Under the pieces are notes generated by a model that searched no databases, had not been told where the DNA came from, and worked only from the letters and a program-made list of their open reading frames with translations. Below, in pieces: positions 1 through 6,709 of a DNA stretch of 10,187 nucleotides. Source of the DNA: CAZFCK01 sp964517355 (GTDB taxonomy: Bacteria > Desulfobacterota > Desulfovibrionia > Desulfovibrionales > Desulfovibrionaceae); the NCBI GenBank assembly GCA_964517355.1, contig CAZFCK010000174.1, positions 1 through 10,187 of the forward strand. Reading direction: 5' to 3'. The translations under genes and the position numbers were made by a program. Within the stretch, counting starts at the first letter, position 1; every line of letters starts with the position of its first letter.

Positions 1-21
1 TGCACGCTCATTTACACCTCG

Positions 22-360
22 ATGGGTTTGAATTTATGCCTCCTGGTTGTAGTGACTTCCTCGGCCAGAAAGCGGTTCCAGACAGCCATGCTCGGCTTGC
101 TTCTGATGCTGGGCATAACCCTCGGAGCATGGGGTCTGACGGAGATAATGACCAACCGGATCAGCGAACTACGCGAAGACATCAGCAACCTGAAGTCCCA
201 GCAAGAACGCCTGAAGATGAGCGTCTCCATATTCCAGCAAAAGACCTGGGGCCTGGAGCTTCTGGACAGCGGGAACGGTAGATTCATCCTGCTGCCCGAA
301 GGCAAAACGATCAAGAGCGGGTGGACCTTCAAAGACCAGAACGCCCTCAAACTGGAGTAA
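22..360 (+). CDS. Small membrane/coiled-coil protein, possible plasmid-mobilisation accessory (MobB/MbeB-like position)
   Basis: This 112-residue protein has a basic stretch (RKRF, residues 16-19), one hydrophobic segment at about residues 21-41 that looks like a single membrane helix, a likely coiled coil at about 44-72, and a C-terminal part with TWGLEL, GRFILLPEG and the GWTF region. I recall C-termini of this kind (TWG, GRF, LP-G, GW) in small proteins encoded next to relaxases, but I cannot name the family with certainty. The next gene resembles MbeD/MobD, which supports a mobilisation role. The start is uncertain: the ATG at 22 has no Shine-Dalgarno and the frame stays open to the window edge, so the gene may begin upstream. 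A different plus-strand frame is also open from base 3 to a stop at 281. Codons are rich in G/C at third positions, supporting this frame. That it is a real gene is fairly sure; its function is not. Confidence 0.6.
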   Translation: MGLNLCLLVVVTSSARKRFQTAMLGLLLMLGITLGAWGLTEIMTNRISELREDISNLKSQQERLKMSVSIFQQKTWGLELLDSGNGRFILLPEGKTIKSGWTFKDQNALKLE

Positions 361-363
361 GCC

Positions 364-579
364 ATGAGCAAGACCGAACTCGAACGCCACTTATTGCATG
401 GCCTGGAAAAATTGGATCAGGAAATACGCGCCAAGCAATTACAGCAGGACCAGGTAATCCAGAACTTAACCAGCACAGTGAACGGCCACACCGCCGAGAT
501 ACAGCAGCTCAACGAATTCTACAAAAGCTTGGAGCCGCTATTGCAGCGTTTGAACGCTATTTTGGAGAAGGTGAGATAG
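364..579 (+). CDS. MbeD/MobD-like mobilisation protein (small coiled-coil)
   Basis: This 71-residue hydrophilic protein starts MSKTELERHLLHGLEKLDQE, which closely follows the N-terminal pattern of ColE1 MbeD (M-TELEKQLL-ALEQLQQ). The rest is heptad-like, with many Gln, Leu and Glu, and is probably coiled coil throughout. Members of this family are small accessory proteins encoded in relaxase operons of mobilisable plasmids; ColE1 MbeD is of similar size and is linked to plasmid mobilisation and entry exclusion. A GGAG site at 354-357 overlaps the end of the preceding gene and lies 6 nt before the ATG, and only 3 nt separate the two genes, so they are probably translationally coupled. No relaxase gene is recognisable inside the window; it would be expected upstream. 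The family assignment rests on N-terminal similarity recalled from memory, not a search. Confidence 0.62.
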   Translation: MSKTELERHLLHGLEKLDQEIRAKQLQQDQVIQNLTSTVNGHTAEIQQLNEFYKSLEPLLQRLNAILEKVR

Positions 580-652
580 GTTTTCGACGGATGCGGATGG
601 GAAGGCGCAGGGGGAGAGATGATGGGGTTGAGTTGTAAATAATATACTATCA

Positions 653-669
653 ACAGGCGGGAAGCCTGT
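653..669. terminator. Small stem-loop between convergent mob operon and CRISPR array
   Basis: ACAGGC (653-658) and GCCTGT (664-669) pair perfectly around the 5-nt loop GGGAA. The plus strand continues CTGGAATTTT and the minus strand continues into an A/T-rich run (TGATAGTATATTATTT). Neither is a classic oligo-U tract, so this is a weak terminator candidate. It sits in the 138-bp gap (580-717) where the plus-strand mobilisation operon meets the minus-strand array transcript, which is where a bidirectional terminator would be expected. Apart from this hairpin I see no gene or other signal in the gap. Confidence 0.35.
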
Positions 670-717
670 CTGGAATTTTCAAACGTAATACGCCCTAGAA
701 TATACGATTTTTGATAA

Positions 718-1739
718 GGGCCATCCCCGCGCGTGCGGGGAACACACGTTGCGCGTCGTTGAAATCGACTACGGCAGCGGATCATCCCCGCGCGTGCGGG
801 GAACACTCCCTCTTCGCCTTCGGGCTCTCTCGCCTTCGGGCTCTCTCGCCATCGCGGATCATCCCCGCGCGTGCGGGGAACACAGCACCTGCGCCAGGAT
901 TTGCGCGCGCACTTCCGGATCATCCCCGCGCGTGCGGGGAACACGGGATGACCAGCGTTCGACCGAAAAGACTGGGCGGATCATCCCCGCGCGTGCGGGG
1001 AACACTTGTCGCCAAAGTGACTGATCTCAGAAACGGGCGGATCATCCCCGCGCGTGCGGGGAACACCGGGGCGTGATCCTCCAGATAGGAGTTCGCACCT
1101 GGATCATCCCCGCGCGTGCGGGGAACACTTTACGCCGCATTTCGCACCTCTTCCTCTTTCGCGGATCATCCCCGCGCGTGCGGGGAACACTTCTTGCGAA
1201 AGCGCTGGGAGGGCATTTGATGAGGATCATCCCCGCGCGTGCGGGGAACACTTCAGCCGGTGCGGTTAACCTCAGTGCCTCGCCGGATCATCCCCGCGCG
1301 TGCGGGGAACACGATCAACCAAGCTCCTCCGGTCAGGCCGACGGCGGATCATCCCCGCGCGTGCGGGGAACACTCCAATCCAAGGCGCCGGCCCTCGCTG
1401 ACAATCGGATCATCCCCGCGCGTGCGGGGAACACGTCTCCAGTACAAGGCGGATGTGCCTCATATGCGGATCATCCCCGCGCGTGCGGGGAACACTTGCC
1501 GCAAAGAGGTAATGTGCGATTCCAACCCGGATCATCCCCGCGCGTGCGGGGAACACGCCGCCTTTCCCTACGAGCAAATCGGGAACGCCGGATCATCCCC
1601 GCGCGTGCGGGGAACACTGAGAGGTTGAATGATGAGTAACCGTCAACCCCGGATCATCCCCGCGCGTGCGGGGAACACGGCGTGAACATTGACGGACTTT
1701 CACGATATGACGGATCATCCCCGCGCGTGCGGGGAATAC
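718..1739 (-). CRISPR. Type I-E CRISPR array, 17 repeats and 16 spacers, transcribed on the minus strand
   Basis: The 28-nt repeat, read in crRNA orientation (minus strand), begins GTGTTCCCCGC and ends GCGGGGATGATCC. It contains the hairpin CCCCGC-ACGC-GCGGGG. This is a type I-E repeat and would give a Cas6e 5' handle AUGAUCC(G). Repeats start at 718, 779, 856, 917, 978, 1039, 1101, 1163, 1224, 1285, 1346, 1407, 1468, 1529, 1590, 1651 and 1712. The 15 internal copies are identical. The distal copy at 718 has two changes at plus-strand positions 3-4 (720-721; GGGC for GGAT). The leader-proximal copy at 1712 has one (GGGGAATAC for GGGGAACAC). Spacers are 33 nt, except 34 nt at 1067-1100 and 1129-1162, and 49 nt at 807-855. 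The base next to the repeat is G (crRNA sense) in 14 of 16 units, so the functional unit is the usual 29 + 32. The distal degenerate repeat, the promoter at 1749-1776 and the cas order all support minus-strand orientation. Confidence 0.98.
815..846 (-). repeat. 16-bp perfect tandem duplication inside a CRISPR spacer
   Basis: Within the spacer at 807-855 the 16-mer CGCCTTCGGGCTCTCT occurs at 815-830 and again, unchanged, at 831-846. The same period extends to 814-850. Removing one copy returns the spacer to 33 nt, the length of most other spacers. The lengthening is therefore best explained as a later duplication inside a normal spacer. Confidence 0.93.
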
Positions 1740-1748
1740 AATGTCCGC

Positions 1749-1776
1749 ATCATAGTAAAATCTATTCAGTTTTCAA
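1749..1776 (-). promoter_or_regulatory. CRISPR leader promoter, TTGAAA-N16-TATGAT
   Basis: On the minus strand TTGAAA (1771-1776) and TATGAT (1749-1754) each match 5 of 6 bases of the sigma-70 consensus and are separated by 16 nt. Transcription would start at about 1742, just before the first repeat (1739). The leader between the cas1 remnant stop and the array is only 87 bp (1740-1826). I did not find a convincing IHF consensus in it. This promoter would drive the array independently of the cas operon. Confidence 0.6.
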
Positions 1777-1826
1777 AGAGCATTTTGGCCACCACAACAC
1801 GGCGCTTCTCACTACAGAGTATCCCG

Positions 1827-1955
1827 TCACTTCTTCCGGATGCCGTTGCAATCCACCAGCACAAAAGCCCCATCCAGCACATCCAGATTGCCCCGCTCAA
1901 GAAACAGGATGGACAGCCGTTCTTTGAGCGCTATGGGGGACAATTTGGGCAGCAT
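1827..1955 (-). pseudogene. cas1: Truncated cas1 (type I-E), N-terminal 42 codons only
   Basis: The ATG at 1955 overlaps the cas6e stop (TGATG), the usual coupled start for cas1 in this operon. The 42 residues match the Cas1e N-terminus: MLPKLSPIALKERLS corresponds to E. coli MTWLPLNPIPLKDRVS, and LDVLDGAFVLVDCNGIR to IDVIDGAFVLIDKTGIR. After GIRKK a TGA ends the frame. Only 87 bp then remain before the first CRISPR repeat, where about 260 more Cas1 residues and the whole of cas2 would be expected. The catalytic integrase domain (C-terminal, with the metal-binding Glu/His/Asp) is entirely missing, so no spacer integrase can be made. I infer a deletion joining cas1 codon ~42 to the leader region. 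Other frames after the break show no convincing Cas2 tail. Confidence 0.9.
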
Positions 1956-2614
1956 CACGCCCTCCGCACCAGCAACAGGCCGCAGCCGAAGCCCTTGCAG
2001 CAGCCCACGCCGGTCCGCAGCGTCCGCAACAGGGCCTGCGGATCGTTGACCGTGAGCAGACCGTCGAAATCCAGGCTGCAAAAGCTCACCTTGTTGTTAC
2101 CCGAGCTTTTTTTGAAGAACTCGTGCTTGCGGTAGGAGTGGACCCTGGTCTGGTCCGCATGCACGGAAACGCCCCAGTCCAGGCAGCGTTCCTGCAGCCA
2201 GGACAGCCCGGCCCGGCGTTCCAGTCCGGCAGATCCCGGATGCTCGCCAGCTTCCCTGGCCCGGCGTTTGGCGTCCATGACCACGTCGTGTCTGTGCTGG
2301 CGCTTATCCGCATCCCGGACCTTGCGCACGGGGTTGACGCGCAGGGAGAACTGCAGAAGCTCGCCTGTGCGCAATACCGGCGCGTATGGCTTGGTTTCCA
2401 CATGCCAGCCGGGCAGGTCATCCAGAGGCGGGCGCTCCGAAACCACGTAATAAATCATGCCGCCGCGCACGGCATCTTGGCGGAACAGGAAGTCCCGCTT
2501 CCGGTCCGGCCGGTCCGCGAAGAAGCTCCAGACGGCCTTGTGCGGCTGGTACATATCGCGCCGCAGAAGATGGACGGCCTCAGGACTGACAACGGTGATA
2601 CGGCTGCAATACAT
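1955..2614 (-). CDS. cas6e: Cas6e/CasE crRNA-processing endoribonuclease
   Basis: This 219-residue protein is close in length to E. coli CasE (199). It binds the repeat hairpin, cuts at its 3' base to release crRNAs with an 8-nt handle, and stays on the 3' hairpin as part of Cascade. Visible marks are the N-terminal MYCSRI strand, the segment DMYQPHKAVWSFF with the probable catalytic His25 (E. coli DLYQLHQGLWHLF, His20), RPDRKRDFLFR, LRVNPVRKV, GLLTVNDP and the C-terminal glycine-rich loop GVGCCKGFGCGLLLV. The start follows GGAGG at 2620-2624, which overlaps the cas5e stop. The stop overlaps the cas1 remnant start (TGATG). It appears intact, so the array can still be processed. Confidence 0.96.
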   Translation of the reverse strand: MYCSRITVVSPEAVHLLRRDMYQPHKAVWSFFADRPDRKRDFLFRQDAVRGGMIYYVVSERPPLDDLPGWHVETKPYAPVLRTGELLQFSLRVNPVRKVRDADKRQHRHDVVMDAKRRAREAGEHPGSAGLERRAGLSWLQERCLDWGVSVHADQTRVHSYRKHEFFKKSSGNNKVSFCSLDFDGLLTVNDPQALLRTLRTGVGCCKGFGCGLLLVRRA

Positions 2615-2623
2615 GGCGGCCTC

Positions 2624-3394
2624 CTATTGCTTGCCCAGGGTGATTTCGCCCTGGCATTCGCCGCGCGGGCCGAATTGCCGCAAAGACGGATTCACGGCGC
2701 GGTCCCAGCGGGTGACCCGCTGCAGACTTTCCAGGCCGCATTCCTGCCCGTGTTCCTTTTCCGCCCCATCCCACAGCACCCGGACCTCTCCTTTTTCAGG
2801 AAACAGGGGCGGGTCGCCGGGAAACAACCCGCGTTCCTCTTCCGAAGGCAGATATGAGCGGAGCGCGGCGCACAGATCAGGATGTTCCGCACAGCGCGGA
2901 TGCAGCGGCAGGGCAGGAGAACAGCTTTTGCGCCCCAGATAGAGCGTAAAGGCCGGATATTCCAGTGCGCGGGCCAGCTCCTGCAACGCATACGGGGCCT
3001 CGGCGGTCCGTTGCCAGAGGCAGGCCACAAAGCGCGCGTCCGTAAGATAATCACGAGTGGAAAGGATGGTCTTCAGGCTGCCGCCCAGTTCCTCCACGGC
3101 CAATTCCTCTTTGCGCGTATGCAGTACGCGCTTTTTGGGCGGTTTGGGCGCCTGTACGGTGTGAAAATCGCGCAGCAGCCTGCCCGGCGCATCAATGCGC
3201 AGAGCCAGGCCGTAGGCGCTTTCCAGTTCCTGAAAACGTTGGGACTCGTGCCGCCGAATGCCCAGAGCCGCGGCCAGCAGGCCCAGGATGCCCGAGCGCG
3301 TGGGAACCCCCAGGGTATGCCGGACCTCGCCCACCGCGATCTCGCCCCAGGCCTGCAATGGTCCATAGAGCTGAAAAAGCAGATAGCCGCGCAT
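2624..3394 (-). CDS. cas5e: Cas5e/CasD, Cascade subunit binding the crRNA 5' handle
   Basis: This 256-residue protein is somewhat longer than E. coli CasD (224). It caps the crRNA 5' handle in Cascade and contacts Cse1. The N-terminus MRGYLLFQLYGPLQAWGE matches E. coli MRSYLILRLAGPMQAWGQ, followed by PTRSGILGLLAAALGI (E. coli PTRSGLLGLLGACLGI), the DFHTV segment, LSTRDYLTDARF and YLGRKSCSPALPL, all family hallmarks. I chose the ATG at 3394 over the open frame extending to 3478. It lies 2 nt after the cas7e stop, has GGAGG at 3402-3406, and begins exactly at the conserved N-terminus. The C-terminus (RQFGPRGE) resembles E. coli RQFASRE. No defect is seen. Confidence 0.96.
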   Translation of the reverse strand: MRGYLLFQLYGPLQAWGEIAVGEVRHTLGVPTRSGILGLLAAALGIRRHESQRFQELESAYGLALRIDAPGRLLRDFHTVQAPKPPKKRVLHTRKEELAVEELGGSLKTILSTRDYLTDARFVACLWQRTAEAPYALQELARALEYPAFTLYLGRKSCSPALPLHPRCAEHPDLCAALRSYLPSEEERGLFPGDPPLFPEKGEVRVLWDGAEKEHGQECGLESLQRVTRWDRAVNPSLRQFGPRGECQGEITLGKQ

Positions 3395-3396
3395 GA

Positions 3397-4503
3397 TCAG
3401 GCCTCCACAAAGGCCAGAAGATCCCGCAGGGAGCCTGTTCCAGCCAGGGCGTCGAAGGATCGCCGCGTCTCTGCGCACGGGCCGTAGACCTTGTCGATGT
3501 TCTCCAGCGAGGTCTGCAAGGCTTCGATGGCATTGGCCAGCACACCGCCCTTGCCGTTGGAAACGGGCTTCAAAAAAGCCAGGCTCAGGTTGCGCGGCTG
3601 GAAGGCGCCGCGCTCGGCCAGGGCGAAACTGGCCAGGGAGCGCGAAGCAAAGCTGTTCTGCTTGCCGGACGGCGCGGTGGTGAGCATGGCCTCCACCAGG
3701 GCGCGGCGCGTGCGGGCCGCAAGGTCCGCGTCATTGTCGAGGTTCTCCAGCAGCAGGCCATTGTCGATGCAGACATAGAGATAGAACACGCCCGCGGCGA
3801 ATTCATTGACCCCGATGTGCCCGGCGCCCATATCTTCCCCGCCCTTGTTCAGGTCGTCCACGGCGGTGAAGTAGTCCTCCTGTACGGTGACGGTATGCAC
3901 GCTCAGGGCATGGGCCACCTGTACGGCGGCATCCACGTTGTGGGCCGGATGCTGGGCCAGCATGCGGCCGAACATGGCGATATCCACGGCCCGCCCCTGT
4001 TTGCGCACGTTCGCCAGGTCCTTGTCCGACACTTTTTCACCGGCTTTGGCGCGCGTCATCAACGCATCCAGGGCCTGAATCTCCTCAGGGGCGAAATGGG
4101 CGAGCTGTTCTATTTCCAAGGGCAGAAAGGGTTTTCCCTCTTTTTCATTCTTGCGTTTGCCGAACACTTCGGCAAGGGCGCAGGCCAGCTCGAAGGTCTT
4201 TTTGTCCATGGTGAATTCGCTGTCCTTGACCGGGTTCAGCTGCAATTGTTCCTGAAGGGTACGCCCTGCAAGCAGGGCTTCGTATATCCAGCGGCCCATT
4301 TCCTTGGTGCGGATGCCCCTCTCCCGGTTCAAGGACTGCACAAAGCTGTCCGAGGCGCGCCAGGTCCGTTTGAGGCATTGGGAAGAGACGCGCAAACGGT
4401 TCCAGCCGCCGAACATAGCGGTTTTGGGGCGGCCCAGGTCGTCGCGGTTGAGGTTGGCGGGCGGGTAACTGGTCAGGGCGTGAATCTGGGTAAACGTCGT
4501 CAT
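3397..4503 (-). CDS. cas7e: Cas7e/CasC, Cascade backbone subunit
   Basis: This 368-residue protein has nearly the length of E. coli CasC (363). Six copies normally form the helical backbone along the crRNA spacer, kinking it every sixth base. The N-terminus carries the conserved run QIHALTSYPPANLNRDDLGR followed by KTAMFGGWNRLRVSSQCLKR. Later segments include AVDIAMFGRMLA, ALSVHTVTVQEDYFTAVDDL, GAGHIGVNEFAAGVFYLY and GKQNSFASRS, typical of the Cas7/Cse4 family. The start at 4503 has GGAGG at 4511-4515, 7 nt upstream. It lies 35 bp after cse2 and 2 bp before cas5e in the same operon. It appears intact. Confidence 0.97.
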   Translation of the reverse strand: MTTFTQIHALTSYPPANLNRDDLGRPKTAMFGGWNRLRVSSQCLKRTWRASDSFVQSLNRERGIRTKEMGRWIYEALLAGRTLQEQLQLNPVKDSEFTMDKKTFELACALAEVFGKRKNEKEGKPFLPLEIEQLAHFAPEEIQALDALMTRAKAGEKVSDKDLANVRKQGRAVDIAMFGRMLAQHPAHNVDAAVQVAHALSVHTVTVQEDYFTAVDDLNKGGEDMGAGHIGVNEFAAGVFYLYVCIDNGLLLENLDNDADLAARTRRALVEAMLTTAPSGKQNSFASRSLASFALAERGAFQPRNLSLAFLKPVSNGKGGVLANAIEALQTSLENIDKVYGPCAETRRSFDALAGTGSLRDLLAFVEA

Positions 4504-4538
4504 GGGGGATCCTCCATGTTGCTAGCGGATTGAAATGA

Positions 4539-5036
4539 TCAGGATTGGGGGGCGTTGCCGAAGTATTCGCGGGCCCATTCGTAGCGCATGAAATCGCGCC
4601 CTTTCTTCCACCAGTAAATGGCGCTGGCCAGGGCTGTAATGTGGGCCTGGTTGCCCACAAGTGGCAACAAGCGGATCAGGGATACATAGAGCTCGTCCAG
4701 GTCTTCGCATGCCAGCAGGCGGCGGAAGCGCGCCTCACTGACGGGAGCTGCCCCGCCGCCATCCCTGGGCGTGGCCATGGCCCTGGCCGGATGCATGCCG
4801 CCAGCCTGCTTGACATGGGACAAAACCCCGGCAATGGCGCCCAGACGCAGCATTTGTTCATTGTTCCGGACCCCGGGCAGCAACACATTAATGAAGCGTA
4901 TTGTCTGGGGCAAAAGCAGCGCATCCAACGGCTTGCAAACATGGCGCAATTCCGCGCGCTCGCCTTTGTTGTCCTCGAGTTTCTCCCACCATTCGTGGAT
5001 TATCTCCCATTTGATCGAAGTGTCTCTGTTGGCCAT
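4539..5036 (-). CDS. cse2: Cse2/CasB, Cascade small subunit
   Basis: This 165-residue protein matches the Cse2 family size (E. coli CasB 160). Two copies normally form the belly of Cascade and help hold the target and displaced strands. It is all-helical in style and rich in Arg and Lys. Seen motifs are EWWEKLEDNKGERAELRH (N-terminal helix), SEARFRRLLACEDLDELY, and LPLVGNQAHITALASAIYWW in the C-terminal half. The ATG at 5036 has GGAG at 5042-5045, immediately after the cse1 stop. Cse2 sequences diverge widely, so gene order (cse1-cse2-cas7e) contributes to the call. It appears intact. Confidence 0.94.
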   Translation of the reverse strand: MANRDTSIKWEIIHEWWEKLEDNKGERAELRHVCKPLDALLLPQTIRFINVLLPGVRNNEQMLRLGAIAGVLSHVKQAGGMHPARAMATPRDGGGAAPVSEARFRRLLACEDLDELYVSLIRLLPLVGNQAHITALASAIYWWKKGRDFMRYEWAREYFGNAPQS

Positions 5037-5045
5037 GGAAGCTCC

Positions 5046-6659
5046 TTATGGGGTATTTTTTTTGGATTCTTTCTGTATTTCCGGCAAATCCAGCATGCCG
5101 CGCAGCTTGTTGTTGCGTACGGAGGCAAACGCCAGCAGTGCGCGCCAGGCCTTGGCCAGGCGGCGGTGGTCGCCGTCGGCGGAGAATTGCCACATTTGCG
5201 CCGCATCCTGGAAAATTGCACGGGCCATTTTGCACAGTTTTCTCAACCAGTCTCTTCGATGCTCATGCAAATCGTTCTCGTTTTCTTCCATCAGGGAATC
5301 GCGCAATTGCGGCAATAGCGCATAAAAAAACGCTTCGCTGTCCTGCCAAAAGCGGGTCGTGTAGCCGCCCAAAAGCGTGTTGTTGGCCTTGATATCAGCC
5401 CGTGGATCGAACAAGGCCGTGCGCAACACTTTGCGCAGCGTACCTGCGACCTCGTTGGCGGCCGCGATGCATTGGGCGATGAGGGCCGCGTAATCCTGCC
5501 GCAGTTCCAGCGGTACCTCATAGACGGGTATGGCGCCCTGGTTCCAGGCGCGGGGCTTCATGTTGTCCATGTCGTAGCCGCGAGCCTGGAGGCGGAACAC
5601 ATGGCTGCTCTTGGACCGCCAGCGATAGGCCGTGACCACCAATGCGGGATCGCGGCGGATTTTGCCCTGCTCGCCGGCGCTTACCAGGCCGAGCCAGTTG
5701 CGGTAGCGTACGCCTGTGGGCGAGCCGTGGACGTGGTAGGGCTCCTTGTCAGCTTCATGCACCGTGGGCGAAAGCGGATGGCAAAAGCCGCCTTCGTAAT
5801 TGTAACCGCGGGGCAGGGTGGCGTATTCGGCGATCATTGTGTTTTCAACGCAGCGGCAGACATCGCAGGCTATCTTGCCGTTGCTTTTCTGCGGGATGAA
5901 CCGGAAGCGCCTGGGCATGCCCCAATACATGTGCAACGGATGCACATTGGCCGGCGTTGTGGGGAGTGCGCCTTTTTCGCTGGTGACCGTGGGGGCCATC
6001 CAGGGAAACACGCCGCCTTTCCAGTCCTTGTTTATATCGCCAAGACTTTGCAGCAGCTCCATGGGCAGCACATTGCGCCAGACGCTCTGCCAGAGCGTAT
6101 CCCCCATAATGGTGGTTGAAAGCGGCCCTCCGCCGCGCAAGGACGTGCGATGCCCCTGTCCGCCGGAGGGGGCGAAGGCCTGCATGGTGAAAATGGCAGC
6201 GGCGGAACAGGCCGGACAGACATGGTTGATTCTGCCCCGTTTGACGAAAAAATCCGTGTTGTCTCCCACGGCATTGGCTCCGCACGAGTCAATGAACAGG
6301 GCGGAAATGGGCACTATTCTGCCGCTTTGTTCGCGAAGCATGTCCAGGTCCTGCATGAAGCGGGGCCCCTGGCCGAACAGTTCGAATGCGTCCGCATATT
6401 GGTGCATGGCTTGCCGCAAGGTTTCGGCGTCAGGGGGCTCCGCTTCCAGCGTCTTCCAATGGCGCTTGTCTTTCGGGGGCAAACAGGTCTGCACTAGGCC
6501 GATCAGGAATTCGAGCATCCCCGCGGCCAGGTCCGGACGCGTATAGTCCAGCGCCACAGGCGGATCATCGACCGGTCCAGCCAACTGCCAGGGAGCGATA
6601 CGCTCGCTCATGCCCGAGGCGCGGACAACGGGTATCCAGGGTGTATTTATGAGATTCAC
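5046..6659 (-). CDS. cse1: Cse1/CasA, Cascade large subunit (PAM recognition, Cas3 recruitment), GTG start
   Basis: This 537-residue protein is similar in length to E. coli CasA (502). In Cascade it reads the PAM, starts target unwinding and recruits Cas3. The N-terminus NLINTPWIPV matches E. coli NLLIDNWIPV. Two Cys pairs, CPAC (residues 148-151) and CDVC (265-268), fit the family's zinc-binding pattern. LRGGGPLSTT (about 174-183) matches E. coli LRGGTPVTT. I chose the GTG at 6659 over an open frame extending to an ATG-type start at 6713. A perfect AGGAGG lies at 6667-6672, 7 nt upstream, and the conserved N-terminus begins at this codon. It is the first gene of the Cascade operon, 161 bp downstream of cas3, with its own candidate promoter. 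Confidence 0.96.
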   Translation of the reverse strand: MNLINTPWIPVVRASGMSERIAPWQLAGPVDDPPVALDYTRPDLAAGMLEFLIGLVQTCLPPKDKRHWKTLEAEPPDAETLRQAMHQYADAFELFGQGPRFMQDLDMLREQSGRIVPISALFIDSCGANAVGDNTDFFVKRGRINHVCPACSAAAIFTMQAFAPSGGQGHRTSLRGGGPLSTTIMGDTLWQSVWRNVLPMELLQSLGDINKDWKGGVFPWMAPTVTSEKGALPTTPANVHPLHMYWGMPRRFRFIPQKSNGKIACDVCRCVENTMIAEYATLPRGYNYEGGFCHPLSPTVHEADKEPYHVHGSPTGVRYRNWLGLVSAGEQGKIRRDPALVVTAYRWRSKSSHVFRLQARGYDMDNMKPRAWNQGAIPVYEVPLELRQDYAALIAQCIAAANEVAGTLRKVLRTALFDPRADIKANNTLLGGYTTRFWQDSEAFFYALLPQLRDSLMEENENDLHEHRRDWLRKLCKMARAIFQDAAQMWQFSADGDHRRLAKAWRALLAFASVRNNKLRGMLDLPEIQKESKKNTP

Positions 6660-6709
6660 AGATATTCCTCCTGAAAAGCTAAGAACAGAATGGGGCAACG
6701 AAATCAATT

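Noticed and set aside
12..371. 119-codon minus-strand ORF at the left end
   Set aside because: It is antisense to the membrane-protein gene, which has the better organisation and the coupled downstream gene, and it has no Shine-Dalgarno or domain.
1067..1162. Adjacent spacers at 1067-1100 and 1129-1162 share TTCGCACCT
   Set aside because: Nine shared bases in different positions of two spacers is compatible with chance, and the rest of the spacers differ.
519..1639. Many ORFs across the array with repeated IIPARAGNT, DHPRACGEH and GSSPRVRGT peptides on both strands
   Set aside because: These are translations of the CRISPR repeat. With a 61-bp period (1 mod 3) the repeat cycles through all frames and creates false ORFs.
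1827..2081. 84-codon minus-strand ORF as a novel small protein
   Set aside because: Its first half is the out-of-frame end of cas6e. Only the part from the ATG at 1955 has meaning, as the Cas1 N-terminus.
2123..2857. Long plus-strand ORF of 244 codons opposite cas6e and cas5e
   Set aside because: It is a GC-rich antisense shadow of two confidently identified genes. No Shine-Dalgarno or recognisable domain supports it.
3817..6119. Plus-strand ORFs of 215-257 codons opposite cas7e, cse2 and cse1
   Set aside because: They are antisense to intact cas genes with clear family motifs, and their sequences show no domain I recognise.
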